From positions 186,001-250,000 of the forward strand of contig NW_027442211.1 of assembly GCF_048569485.1 (NCBI RefSeq): 64,000 bases of DNA, written 5' to 3'. The notes below the pieces were generated by a model. That model was given only the letters and a program-made list of their open reading frames with translations. It was not told the origin of the DNA and did no database searches. Shown in pieces: positions 49,438 through 59,506 of the stretch (its first letter is position 1; every line of letters begins with the position of its first letter). Source of the DNA: Anomaloglossus baeobatrachus. Its lineage: Eukaryota; Chordata; Amphibia; Anura; Aromobatidae. The translations under genes and the position numbers were made by a program.

Positions 49438-50010
49438 TAAAGGGTGCTTTACACGCTGCGACATCGCTAACGATTTATCGTCGGAGTCACAGTGTTTGTG
49501 ACGCACATCCAGCGTCGTTAGCATCATCGCAGCGTGTAACACGTACGAGCGACCTACAACGATCGCAAAAGTGGTAAAAATCGTTGTTTTTTGAGAGGTC
49601 GTCCAAACACCAAAGATCGTTGTCTGGTGAGTAACGAGGTTGCTTGTCTTTCCTGCGGCAGCACACATCGCGGTGTGTGACACCGCAGAAGCGACAAACA
49701 TCTCACCTGCCTCCGCTGGCAATGCGGAAGGAAGGAGGTGGGCGGGATGTTACGTCCCGCTCATCTCCGCCCCTCCGCTTCTATTGGACCGCTGCCGTGT
49801 GACGTCGCTGTGACGCCGCATGACCCGCCCCCTTAGAAAAGAGGCGGATCGCCGGCCACAGCGACGTCGCAGGGCAGGTAAGTAGTGTGACGGGTGTTAG
49901 CGATGTTGTGCGTCACGGGCAGCGATTTGCCCGTGACGCACAACCGACAGGGGTGGGTACGATCGCTAGCGATATCGGTACCGATACCGCAGCGTGTAAA
50001 GCCCCCTTTA
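49438..50010. mobile_element. MITE, unit 6
   Basis: The copy has a slightly longer middle (GTGACGTCGCTGTGACGCCG near 49,799). Confidence 0.85.
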
Positions 50011-51445
50011 GGCTCTGTGCACATGTAAAGTGTTTGGTGCATCTTTTGGCAGGGAAAATTTACGCGTTTTTGCATTTGTTTTTCCCCTGCATTTTTCTAG
50101 TTTTTTTTTTTTTTATACAGCAATGAATACTTTAGACATAAAAAATATTTAGATATAGGCAGATACCAAAACAGACAAATAACTGCACAGCCCCCCACAT
50201 ATAATAATGCTTTCTCTCTTTTTGTGTCCTTCATATCTCCATTTGTGGACTACGTCAGATTCCCTGGACTACATCCGACCTGCTTGGGTTTTTATTTAAA
50301 TAAATTGGTGAAACAGGAAAGAGTTTGGAGTGTTTTTTTTTCAAATAAACTATTTTTGGGTGTGTTTTTTTTCTCTTTATACTTACTGGGTCAGTAATGG
50401 GGGTGTCTAATAGACGCCTCTCCAATACTAACCCCATGGGCTTGATGACAGCTGACATTACAAAGCTGACATCAACTCCAAAAGTATTACCTCAATTGCA
50501 AAACCTGCCGACATAATAAAATTGTACCCTGTGGAGCTTATTGGACATCTATTTATGATTAAATAAATCAATAGAAAAAAACGGGGACACCTTTACTTTT
50601 GAGAACTACAAAGGTCAAGCAGACAGCTGGGGGCTGGTATTATCAGGCTTGGATGGCCTATGATTATTGGCCCCTTCCCAGCCTAAACATAGCGTCCCAC
50701 AGCTATCCAAGAAGTGGCACCTCACAATAGATGTTAGCACTTTGCTTTGGCTCTTCCTGATTGCCCTGGTGCTGCAGGGGCAAATAACCATGGTCATTCC
50801 CAGACTAAAAATAGCAGCAAGCATCCACCCCAGAAGTGGCGCATCACATTAGATGCGCCAATTCTGGCACTTTTCCTCAGCTCTTCCTGATTGCCATAGT
50901 GCAGTAGGAGCCAATAACCATGGGCCTTCTCAGAGTAAAAATAGCAGCACACAGCCACCCCAGAAGTAGCACATCACATTAGATGCGCCAATTCTGGTGC
51001 TTTGCCTCTGCTCGTCCCTGGTGCACTGGCAATCGGGTAATGGTAGCTGGGGTTGATGTCAGCTGTGTAGTGTCAGCTGGCATCAAGCCCAGGGATTAGT
51101 AATGGAGAAGCGTCTATCAGACACCCCCATTACTAACCCAGTAATAAAAAAAATACACACAAGTAAAAAATACTTTATTAAAATAAACACTCCCCAACTC
51201 TTTCCATCATTCACCACTTTACTAAATAAAAAAAAAGCAGCAGGACTGCCGTAGTCCAAGGAATCCGCCATAGTCCACAAATGGAAACCAGAAAAACATA
51301 AACAGAGAGAAATAAAAACAAGACACAGTCACTAGTTCACCAATTTATTAAAAAGCAAAGTTCCCACGCAGGTCCAACGTAGTCCGGCGCTTACCAAGAC
51401 GTTGCACAATGATCAAAGACTATGGAGGCTCAGAACAAGGCTCCA
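49996..51445 (+). repeat. Array unit 7, truncated at the array edge
   Basis: Only the first 1.45 kb (MITE tail, palindrome block) is present. Similarity to the other units ends within CAGAACAAGGCTCCA at 51,445, where unrelated sequence starting CAGGGCCGGCGCC takes over. Confidence 0.93.
50215..51393. repeat. Palindromic block P, unit 7
   Basis: Counterpart of 220-1400, the last complete block of the array. Confidence 0.75.
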
Positions 51446-52080
51446 GGGCCGGCGCCAGCACCCGGCAAACCCGGTCAAATGCCGGGGCCCTGAGCTGCCG
51501 GGGAGCCCACTCGCGGTGGCAGGAGTGGCGCACCGCTACTCAGGGGGCCCCGGTGGCCGCGCTGTCACCGCCCCCCGCCGAAGATCACGCTTTCAATTGC
51601 ATCGGCATCGCAGGTGCCGATACAATTGAGAGCAATGATGAGAGAGTGAGCGGCGCGCTCCCTCTTATCATTCTCCCCGCTGTGACAGTCGGCGTTCTGA
51701 CAGCTCTGCAGCAGACCGCGGTGACGTCATCACTGCGCACCTGCTGAGAGGTCAGAGCGAGCGACAGCAATGGACGCGCCGAGGAGACCGGATCAGCGGG
51801 GGAACGAGAAGTGAGCCGCCCCTCTACTGACACTGGGCTCCCCTGACTCACAGGCCGGCCACTACACAGCGGCACTAGTACACATAGGGGCCCGGCAGCC
51901 GCTCTGCAGAGCCGGCTGCCGGGCCCCTATGTGTAGTGCCGCTGTGTAGTGGCCGACAATGCGACCGTCAGGGGGCGGCCTGTGAGTCAGGGGAGCCCAG
52001 TGTCAGTAGAGGGGCCCCTGACCTGGAGAGGCCACCAGCCGTTTCTGAGGGTAGAGGCTAGATCGGAGTTGATTTTTTGA
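51444..52080. mobile_element. hAT-like end and adjoining GC-rich element
   Basis: CAGGGCCGGCGCCAG at the array boundary resembles a hAT terminal inverted repeat. No matching opposite end or 8-bp duplication is visible, so the copy may be truncated. The interior contains GCATCGGCATCGCAGGTGCC and the palindrome at 51,819-52,014; there is no transposase. Confidence 0.4.
51819..52014. repeat. 196-bp near-perfect palindrome
   Basis: CCCCTCTACTGACACTGGGC through the apex at about 51,905 (CTCTGCAG) returns as GCCCAGTGTCAGTAGAGGGG. The arms differ by a 3-bp indel and a roughly 26-bp extra segment in the right arm near 51,956. Confidence 0.92.
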
Positions 52081-52110
52081 GGGGGAGGAGTGATTTCATG
52101 AAATCATGAT

Positions 52111-52135
52111 GTCACCGGAAGGGGCGGGGCCTCCT
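52111..52135 (+). promoter_or_regulatory. Candidate TATA-less promoter (ETS + GC box)
   Basis: ACCGGAAG (52114-52121) directly abuts GGGGCGGGGC (52121-52130) in CpG-rich sequence, with no TATA box. This pairing just upstream of a strong donor is typical of vertebrate housekeeping promoters. Start-site position is not determinable. Confidence 0.5.
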
Positions 52136-52380
52136 CAGTGCCGTGCAGATCTGTGGGCGGGAAGCAGCAGTGCTCAGGCTCCTCTGTGCAGAGCGGACGG
52201 ATCCTGACCCTGAGGTGGAGAAGATTCAGCGTTTCCTCATTAGTTATTGCTCTGGGGTCTCAGCCTGGATGTTGGGGGCACAGAGCAGTGTCTCCTGTCA
52301 CTACTGGGGGCTGCAGCTCGTGTATATGTCACAGGGAATGTACTGAGGCTGCAGCACCGTGCTGTGGAGGCTTCAATAAG
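52131..52380 (+). other. Candidate first exon of a host transcript
   Basis: It lies between the promoter-like motifs and a perfect donor CAATAAG|GTAAGTGG at 52380/52381. A reading frame beginning ATG at 52138 stays open through the donor, and a second frame from 52143 gives a complete 67-residue peptide ending before it. Neither resembles a known protein, so the exon could be 5' UTR or noncoding. Downstream acceptors at 61,970 and 62,669 are on the same strand; the intervening GC-rich minisatellite would be intronic. Confidence 0.4.
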
Positions 52381-52454
52381 GTAAGTGGCTTATGGGGAGG
52401 TTACACGGAGCAGGGGGTGATGCTGTGGAGGTTTCATAAGGAATATGGAGGTTA

Positions 52455-52930
52455 CTCTAGGCAGGAGGCGACGCTGCATGTTTGGGGGGCTTACAGGAGG
52501 CAATGTGGAACGTTAAGTGCGGCTCGCATTTGCCACGGAGCGACTGCATGTTTGGGGTGGACTCGCACTGGACAGGGGGTGCCCTACACGTTTGGGGGGC
52601 TCGCAGTGGCCAGGGGGTGACGCTGCATGTTTGGGGGGCTCGCAGTGGCCAGGGGGTGACGCTGCATGTTTGGGGGGCTCGCAGTGGCCAGGGGGTGACG
52701 CTGCATGTTTGGGGGGCTCGCAGTGGCCAGGGGGTGACGCTGCATGTTTGGGGAGCTCGCAGTGGCCAGGGGGTGACGCTGCATGTTTGGGGGGCTCGCA
52801 GTGGCCAGAGGGTGACGCTGCATGTTTGCGGGGCTCGCACTGGCAAGGGTGTGACGCTGCATGTTTGGGGGGCTCGCACTGGCCAGGGGGTGACGCTGCA
52901 TGTTTGGGGGGCTCGCACTGGCCAGGGGGC
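52455..52930 (+). repeat. GC-rich minisatellite block M1 (~39-bp monomer)
   Basis: Monomers of the type GGGGGCTCGCAGTGGCCAGG followed by GGGTGACGCTGCATGTTTGG, about ten copies. Confidence 0.93.
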
Positions 52931-53365
52931 GACGCTGCACGTCTGTGGGGGGGGGCTCGCGGAGGGCGACGCTGCACGTCTGTGGGGGGGCTCGTGGAGG
53001 GCGACGCTGCACGTCTGTGGGGGGGCTCGCGGAGGGCGACGCTGCACGTCTGTGGGGGGGGGCTCACGGAGGGCGATGCTGAACGTCTGTGGGGGGGGCT
53101 CGCTGAGGGCGACGCTGCATGTCTGTGGGGGGGGCTCGCGGAGGGCGACGCTGTACGTCTGTGGGGGGGTTCTCGCGGAGGGCGACGCTGCACGTCTGTG
53201 GGGGGGGCTCTCGCGGAGGGCGACGCTGCACGTCTGTGAGGGGGCTCTCGCGGAGGGCGACGCTGCACTTCTGTGGGGGGGCTCTCGCGGAGGGCGACGC
53301 TGCACGTCTGGGGGGGGCTCGCGGAGGGCGACGCTGCACGTCTGGAGGGCGACGCTGCACGTTTG
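52931..53365 (+). repeat. GC-rich minisatellite block M2 (~36-bp monomer)
   Basis: Monomers GGCTCGCGGAGGGCGACGCT with GCACGTCTGTGGGGGG; related to M1 but with GGAGGGC in place of GTGGCCAGG. Confidence 0.93.
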
Positions 53366-53745
53366 GGGGGGGCTCTCGCGGGGCAGTGGTGCGTGTTGTG
53401 GGGGCTCTCGCGGGGCAGCGGTGCGTGTTGTGGGGGCTCTCGCGGGGCAGCGGTGCGTGTTGTGGGGGCTCTCGCGGGGCAGCGGTGCGTGTTGTGGGGG
53501 CTCTCGCGGGGCAGCGGTGCGTGTTGCGGGTCTCTCGCTGGGCAGCGGTGCGTGTTGCGGGGTCTCTCGCTGGGCAGCGTTGCGGGGTCTCTCGCTGGGC
53601 AGCGTTGCGGGGTCTCTCGCTGGGCAGCGTTGCGGGGTCTCTCGCTGGGCAGCGTTATGGGGTCTCTCGCTGGGCAGCGTTGCGGGGTCTCTCGCGGGGC
53701 AGCGGTGCGGGGGCTCTCGCTGGGCAGCGGGGCACGTTGCGGGGG
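53366..53745 (+). repeat. GC-rich minisatellite blocks M3/M4
   Basis: About five 33-34-bp monomers (CTCTCGCGGGGCAGCGGTGC GTGTTGTGGGGG), then shorter ~27-bp monomers (GGGTCTCTCGCTGGGCAGCG). Confidence 0.92.
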
Positions 53746-54200
53746 CTCCCGCTGCCCAGCGAGAGCCCCCGCAGCGCCCCCCGCTGCCCAGCGAGAGCCC
53801 CCGCTGCCCAGCGAGAGCCCCAGCGAGAGCCCCCCGCTGCCCAGCGAGAGCCCCCCGCTGCCCAGCGAGAGCCCTTGCATAAGAGGATCAGGGGCTGCTA
53901 AAAACAGAAAATAAACTGTCAGCAAGATCTGAACAGCCCCTCCCCGACGTGCAGCCTCTCTCCCTGCGAGCCCCCCAACATGCAACGTTGCCCCCTGCTT
54001 AGTGCACCCTGCAAGCCCCCCCAAAGTGCAACACTGCCCCCTGCCCAGAGCGAGCCCCCCCAGACGTGCAGCGTCGCCCCCTGCCCAGTGCGAGCTTCCC
54101 AAACGTGCATCGCCCCCTGCAAGCCCCCCCAAATGTGCAGCCCCCTGTCCAGTGCGAGGCCCCCCCCCCAACACTCCACCCCCCGCTGCCCAGCGAGAGC
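53746..54200 (-). repeat. Inverted segment of the GC-rich minisatellite
   Basis: Monomers here are complements of the flanking ones (CTGCCCAGCGAGAGCCCCCG, CCTGCCCAGTGCGAGC), so a foldback centre lies at about 53,750 and another at about 54,205. A 59-bp unique sequence (53,877-53,935) is embedded in it. Confidence 0.9.
53877..53935 (-). repeat. Inverted copy of a splice-acceptor region
   Basis: On the minus strand this reads TTCAGATCTTGCTGACAGTT...TTTTTAG|CAGCCCCTGATCC and matches 62,632-62,690 on the plus strand at 55 of 59 positions by my count. Confidence 0.85.
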
Positions 54201-55138
54201 CCCCGCAGTGCCCCCGGGGGCTCTCGCTGGGCACGGGGGGGGGCGCGATGCGGGGGCTCTTGCGTGGCGGGGGAGGCTTGGGGGGGGCTCGTGGGGAAGC
54301 GCGTTTGGGAGGTTCGCACTGGACAAGGGGCTATACTGCACATTTGGGGGGGCTTGCAGGGGGCGATGCTCCATATTTGGTGGGGCTCGCAGGGAGAGGA
54401 TGCACATTTTAGTGGGGCTCGCACTAGGTAGGGTGTGACGCCGAACTTTTGGTGGCTTGCAGGGTGCACTAGGTAGGGGGCAATGTTGCACGTTGGGGGG
54501 GGGCTCGTGCTGGGCAGGGGGCTGTGTTGCACGTTGGGGGTGCTGGGCAGGGGGCTGTGTTGCACGTTGTGGGTGCTGGGCAGGGGGCTGTGTTGCACGT
54601 TGGGGGTGCTGGGCAGGGGGCAGTGTTGCACGTTGGGGGGGCTCGCAGGGAGAGAGACTGCACGTCGGGGGGGGGCTCGCAGGGAGAGAGACTGCACGTC
54701 GGGGGGATCACAGGGAGAGAGACTGCACGTCGGGGGGGGGGGATCACAGGGAGAGAGACTGCACGTCGGGGGGGGGATCACAGGGAGAGAGACTGCACGT
54801 CGGGGGGGGGATCACAGGGAGAGAGACTGCACGTCGGGGGGGGGATCACAGGGAGAGAGACTGCACGTCGGGGGGGGGAATCACAGGGAGAGAGACTGCA
54901 CGTCGGGGGGGGGGAATCACAGGGAGAGAGACTGCACGTCGGGGGGGGGGAATCACAGGGAGAGAGACTGCACGGGGGGGAATCACAGGGAGAGAGACTG
55001 CACGTCGGGGGGGGGGCTCACAGGGAGAGAGACTGCACGTTGGGGGGGGCTCACAGGGAGAGAGACTGCACGTCGGGGGGGGCTCACAGGGAGAGAGACT
55101 GCATGTCGAGGGGGGGGCTCACAGGGAGAGAGACTGCA
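54201..55138 (+). repeat. GC-rich minisatellite blocks M6-M8
   Basis: Passes from single-copy-like variants to about five 33-bp monomers (GTGCTGGGCAGGGGGCTGTG) at 54,510-54,640 and then about fifteen 34-bp monomers (ACAGGGAGAGAGACTGCACG TCGGGGGGG). Open frames over it on both strands come from the repeat. Confidence 0.92.
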
Positions 55139-55928
55139 TGTGATACCAATGTGATATGACTGAAGAATGTGTGATTAGATAGGGATCATAATCAAAAGAT
55201 AGGAGTGATCCCAGATATTATTTGACCTATCAATAATTCAGTATCAAAGAGATGTCCTTTGGATAACGAATTTCACTATGACCAAAGAATAAGATAATGA
55301 GGAAGTAACATTTACAGTTCCACTGACCGGAAACTTGTGGTTGGCTTAAAGACAGGTTTAAGGAAGCTTGCATATGAAATTTACGGCTCATTGCAATATT
55401 TCACTAACACTATGGTCAACTGTGGTCGGCCAGTTGACAACTGGCTAAATGTGCAGGAAATGTGCAGGAAGCTGCTGGTGCCCACAGCAGTTTGTGGTCA
55501 AGTTACATGAACATGACTCAACTGTCGCATGCTGGTGACCATTTAAACACAACCTACAAAGTTTTCCTATAAAAATACACCGGACTCGCTTAATGTTAGG
55601 GAAAACCTTCCAGGACATTGAAGTGTACGTACGCACTGTTCCTGTGATGCAAGAGGCCGAGTTGTTGTTTCCTTATCATTAAATCGAGTCCCTCCGATGA
55701 GAAGGATTGCTACAACATAACGGTAATGTTGATGCATATTTATGTTATTGTATAAGATTCTATGACTATAGTTCTAATGCCTGTGTACCATTGATTATAT
55801 TCATGTGCTATTAAAATAAATAGTATCTTGCTATAAAGAATATTAGTATTCGTGCCTGATTAGGATATCAGTGAGCGCTTCGTAAGTACGGGCTTTCAGC
55901 CCCCTTTTTAGTAGAATTTAGCAAGACA
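55139..55928 (+). repeat. 5' LTR
   Basis: 790 bp, TG...CA ends; TATAAAAA at about 55,569 and AATAAA at 55,815 are the likely TATA box and polyadenylation signal. Confidence 0.9.
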
Positions 55929-55933
55929 TAAAT

Positions 55934-55951
55934 TGGCGTAGTCGGCAGGAT
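55934..55951 (+). other. Primer-binding-site-like sequence
   Basis: TGGCGTAGTCGGCAGGAT begins five bases after the 5' LTR, as expected of a tRNA primer site. The tRNA was not identified. Confidence 0.55.
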
Positions 55952-56040
55952 TACTTCTATAAGAAGTAATTAACGAATTTTTGTAATTTAGAAATTAAAA
56001 ACATATATTTGGCAAATTTCCAGATATTTTTTCAATCTTT

Positions 56041-58338
56041 TTGCATAGTGTCAAAATGTTCAGAAAACGTAAGGATAATGTTAAGGAGGTTGTTGTGGAG
56101 ATCCCATGCTGGACTGAGGCTCCCTACAATCTTATAGCACATGAATTGGTCAATTGTGGATTGGCAGAACAATGGCAGAATAAGCTCAAGGGTTGTGTAC
56201 CTACTGATGTTGTGAATGTACTCAGTGGTGCCCCTGTGAAAACAGGTGATGTAGTGTCTTGTGGATTGGCAGAACAATGGCAGGACAAGCTTAAGGGTTG
56301 TGAACCTACTGATGTTGTGAATGTATTCCGTAGTGTCCCTGTGAAAGCAGGTGATGTAGTGTCTTTAGCACGGCACAAACAATGGCAGAATAAGCTTAAG
56401 GGTAGTGAAGCTACTGATGTTGTGAATGTATTCAGTAGTGTCCCTGTGAAAGCAGGTGATGTAGTGTCATTAGCACGGCACAAACAATGGCAGGATAAGC
56501 TTAAGGGTAGTGAAGCTACTGATGTTGTGAATGTATTCGGTAGTGTCCCTGTGAAAGCAGGTGATGTAGTGTCTTTAGCACGGCACAAACAATGGCAGGA
56601 TAAGCTTAAGGGTAGTGAAGCTACTGATGTTGTGAATGTATTCGGTAGTGTCCCTGTGAAAGCAGGTGATGTAGTGTCTTTAGCACGGCGCAAACAATGG
56701 CAGAATAAGCTTAAGGGTAGTGAAGCTACTGATGTTGTGAATGTATTCGGTAGTGTCCCTGTGAAAGCAGGTGATGTAGTGTCTTTAGGACGGCGCATCT
56801 GGATTTTGGCAAGTGCATATAGTGTAATGCATGAGCGTAATCTAAAGATAGAGAAGAAAAGTTCTCAGATGGAACAAAAGATGATAGAATTAGGTTGCCT
56901 GAAAACAGTTCTGGAATGTAATACCAGACTGTTGAAGGATAAATTGGAACATTATCAGAATGTGGCACAAAAAGCTGCCATAAAAATTGCTCAAAATAAG
57001 TGCAAGAAAAGAAGAGGAAAGGTAAATAAAATCCAAATTGCTCAAAATAAGTACAAGAAAAGAAGAGGAAAGGTAAATAAAACCAAAGTACATAAAAGTA
57101 TCGTCTCAGGTTCTATAAACTGGGATCCCGATACTTGGGATGGGGATGTGTGGGATTCATCTTCATCATCTGATGAGGAGGATTACCATAAAGGGAAGAT
57201 TCAGGCTAATCCAGTAAGGAGGCGCCTAGAGAGGACAGAGAATGAGATCATCCGGGAACATGTCCGGGATGGTCAGGGGAATCTGCAATATGACGAAGAT
57301 GGTAATGCCATCACAAATGAGAGAACGATTCCTCATGTAAAAAATCGAGTAACCATTGAAGATTACTCTCAGGGAGAAGTTGATAGCATTTTAACACAGT
57401 TTAGACAAAAACCAGGAGAAGGAGAAATTCCCTGGTTGGTCAGGGTGCACGATCTCGAAGGAGGTGGAGTGCACTTTGATGCCGGAGACGTGGCAAAATT
57501 TGTCACCATGTCTCGTGACCCAGTAATTCAGAGATCAATAAAAAATTATTTTGTTGATCATAATGAGCATGGTACTCAAAACCTAATCATGATCTTAGCC
57601 CATGCTTTTCTGGACAAATATCCATCAGAAGCAGACTTTCCTATCAATGATAAACCTTGGTATACCTTAAAAGATGGTATGGAAAGGCTGAAGGAAGAAG
57701 CAATGAGGAATGCTCTTCCTCTTTTGGGAATGGATGATGATTATCTCCAGTACCCATTGACAGCCAGCATAAGAAATAGGCTGGTTAAACATGCCCCTCC
57801 AGCATACAAAACAGTTATTTTAACCTTAACTGTAGCGCTGAGTGGAGAATCAATCGGTGTAGTTCTAGGGAGGATGAGGGAGTTACAGGATATGGGACAG
57901 TGGGATAAATCGTCCCCTGGAGGCCATCTTGGTAACAGTAAGCCAAACAATCCTGATTGGAAAGAGAAATCAGTAGGGGAGGCCCCACGGGTGTCTCGCA
58001 AAGACATGTTCCAGGCTTTGCTTAAAGCCGGGATCAATAAGGAAATGATTGATGGAAAGGAGACAGGAGAATTATGGAAGTTGTACAAACAGAAAGTTCT
58101 ATCCACAAAGAAAGTGACCACTACAAATGTGGAAGGGGGTTCAAAAACCCCCAAGGTAAAGAAATCAGAGGGAAAAGGGGAAAAAACCCCAAATAATGTG
58201 TCTTGGGAAGATTTTCAGTCAGTTTATCCATGGGAAGAACTGGCTGCAGCCGTGGCCACAAAGGTCACGGAAGGAAGGGCTAATACACAGACTGAAGTCT
58301 GTGTAAATGAAAGTTCAGAAGGAAGTGATTTACCATAG
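56041..58338 (+). CDS. gag: ERV-L-like gag of the fossil element
   Basis: A 765-residue frame. Residues ~36-246 are six tandem 35-residue repeats (consensus LARHKQWQDKLKG, SEATDVVNVFGSVPVKAGD), then a probable coiled coil (~255-310), two copies of a basic IAQNKxKKRRGKVNK motif (~318-348), an acidic stretch with DSSSSSDEED (~370), and a capsid-like region (~435-635) with IPWLVRVHDLEGGGVHF and LTVALSGESIGVV. No CCHC knuckle; the C-terminus is Lys-rich. The usual first ATG may be at 56041 or the in-frame ATG at 56056. The repeated N-terminal region is not a feature of ERV-L Gag known to me. Confidence 0.8.
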   Translation: MHSVKMFRKRKDNVKEVVVEIPCWTEAPYNLIAHELVNCGLAEQWQNKLKGCVPTDVVNVLSGAPVKTGDVVSCGLAEQWQDKLKGCEPTDVVNVFRSVPVKAGDVVSLARHKQWQNKLKGSEATDVVNVFSSVPVKAGDVVSLARHKQWQDKLKGSEATDVVNVFGSVPVKAGDVVSLARHKQWQDKLKGSEATDVVNVFGSVPVKAGDVVSLARRKQWQNKLKGSEATDVVNVFGSVPVKAGDVVSLGRRIWILASAYSVMHERNLKIEKKSSQMEQKMIELGCLKTVLECNTRLLKDKLEHYQNVAQKAAIKIAQNKCKKRRGKVNKIQIAQNKYKKRRGKVNKTKVHKSIVSGSINWDPDTWDGDVWDSSSSSDEEDYHKGKIQANPVRRRLERTENEIIREHVRDGQGNLQYDEDGNAITNERTIPHVKNRVTIEDYSQGEVDSILTQFRQKPGEGEIPWLVRVHDLEGGGVHFDAGDVAKFVTMSRDPVIQRSIKNYFVDHNEHGTQNLIMILAHAFLDKYPSEADFPINDKPWYTLKDGMERLKEEAMRNALPLLGMDDDYLQYPLTASIRNRLVKHAPPAYKTVILTLTVALSGESIGVVLGRMRELQDMGQWDKSSPGGHLGNSKPNNPDWKEKSVGEAPRVSRKDMFQALLKAGINKEMIDGKETGELWKLYKQKVLSTKKVTTTNVEGGSKTPKVKKSEGKGEKTPNNVSWEDFQSVYPWEELAAAVATKVTEGRANTQTEVCVNESSEGSDLP

Positions 58339-58359
58339 GTAGCCAGCCAAGCCCCCCTA

Positions 58360-59322
58360 TTGATAAAAAGGGACGAACGTCCCTACGTCAATCTTAGCAT
58401 ACATTGGAAAGGGGGAAATGTTCAAAGAGTCCCAGCTTTGATTGACACGGGGGCGGAGGCTACTTTAATTCATGGAAACCCAGAAAAAATAAAAGGACCT
58501 CGAGTAAAAATTGCTGGACTAGGTGGTCAATTGATCACCGGGGTTCAGACACAGGTAGCTTTGAAGATAGGTAATTTACCTATCAAGAAGTACACGGTTC
58601 TGGTAGTTCCTATACCAGAATATAATTTGGGAATTGATATCCTAAAATGGATGACTCTTAATCTAACAGAAGGAAAATTCTCCTTTGGGGTTATGTCTTG
58701 TCATAAGGAAATGCAGATCTCACATTATACCAATGATATAATGATACAAGGACAAGATGAGCAAAGTGTGAGAGATCAATTGACAAAACTGGTTGCTCAT
58801 ATGAGCGGTACAGGATGGCAAATCAATGATGCCAAGGATCAAGGACCGTCTCAGGTGGTAACATTTCTAGGGATTCAGTGGAACAAGGGGCACAGACAGA
58901 TCTTGCCCAATGCCAGACAGAAAATTATTAATTTTCCGGTCCCTAAATCCAAACAGGAGACTCAGTCTTATATTGGATTGTTTGATTTTTGGAGACAACG
59001 TATCCCTCATTTGGGACAAATGTTGGCTCATTTGTACAAAGTAACGAGGAAAAAATATGAGTTCCACTGGGGAGAGGAACAGCAAAATGTGTTTGAGATG
59101 GTCAGGGAAGTGTGGCAAGACATTGAAGGGATTATTCAATCTACCAAGACCACTGTATTTCATGTCGATGCTCATGTCCCTACTAACTCACTTGAACGTT
59201 TGTTTAATTCAGAAGCAGATAAAGCAGCAGCCATCAGACAAGTCAGTCCAACAGTTCACAAGGCAAGGTACAGCTGTTTGGGCACACCAGAAAGAGTGAC
59301 ACCTTATTCAGCAGGTTTTTAG
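58360..59322 (+). pseudogene. Protease and reverse transcriptase remnant of the fossil
   Basis: The retropepsin part shows LIDTGAEATLIHG (active-site DTG) and NLGIDIL. The reverse transcriptase part shows YTNDIMIQG and FLGIQW and the ERV-L-like thumb region. It is only part of a pol gene and belongs to a broken element. Confidence 0.82.
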
Positions 59323-59506
59323 TTTTAATATACTGTACAAAGTAGTGAAAGTGATTATATTTGTGATTCAACGTTTATCTAAACAAACCAAGAAAACAAA
59401 ATTTGTGGCAAACAATATTTCTTGGTCATGGTATGGTATATTCCGAGTGATCTACTTCTAGTGGAATACTGATGATGGAAAATAATCCCTGGGATCAAGG
59501 ACCGAT

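Larger units (their letters stand above)
42287..49995 (+). repeat. Array unit 6
   Basis: Minisatellite B carries about three additional monomers here (near 47,960-48,060). A short segment containing an ATCGCATCACGGGGCC hairpin half is absent near 47,165. Variants in MITE and minisatellite pair it with unit 4. Confidence 0.95.
1..51445. repeat. U6-derived macrosatellite array, ~7.7 kb unit
   Basis: Six units plus a partial seventh repeat head to tail with the same order of blocks. Using the landmark gtaaagccccctttaggc, units begin at 1, 7367, 15072, 22795, 30492, 42287 and 49996, giving lengths of 7366, 7705, 7723, 7697, 11795 (7,700 without a 4.1 kb insertion) and 7709. Units appear very similar by eye, differing by point changes, A/T-run lengths, CA-repeat length and a few indels. 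The left edge lies outside the window; the right edge is at 51,445, where a hAT-like end begins. No open reading frame in the unit looks like a protein gene. The shared insertions show that the unit was assembled before it was amplified. Confidence 0.97.

Noticed and set aside
1-51445. The array as a pure assembly artefact
   Set aside because: Units differ by structured, shared variants, one carries a unique transposon with a TTAA duplication, and one carries a deletion. A collapsed or duplicated assembly would not yield this, though copy number remains unverified.
52455-55138. CRISPR-like regular repeats
   Set aside because: Contiguous eukaryotic minisatellite without unique spacers, and no cas genes.
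52482-55159. Reading frames of up to 573 residues on both strands
   Set aside because: Monomer lengths keep several frames open at once; the peptides are simple repeats with no domain and change with each monomer family.
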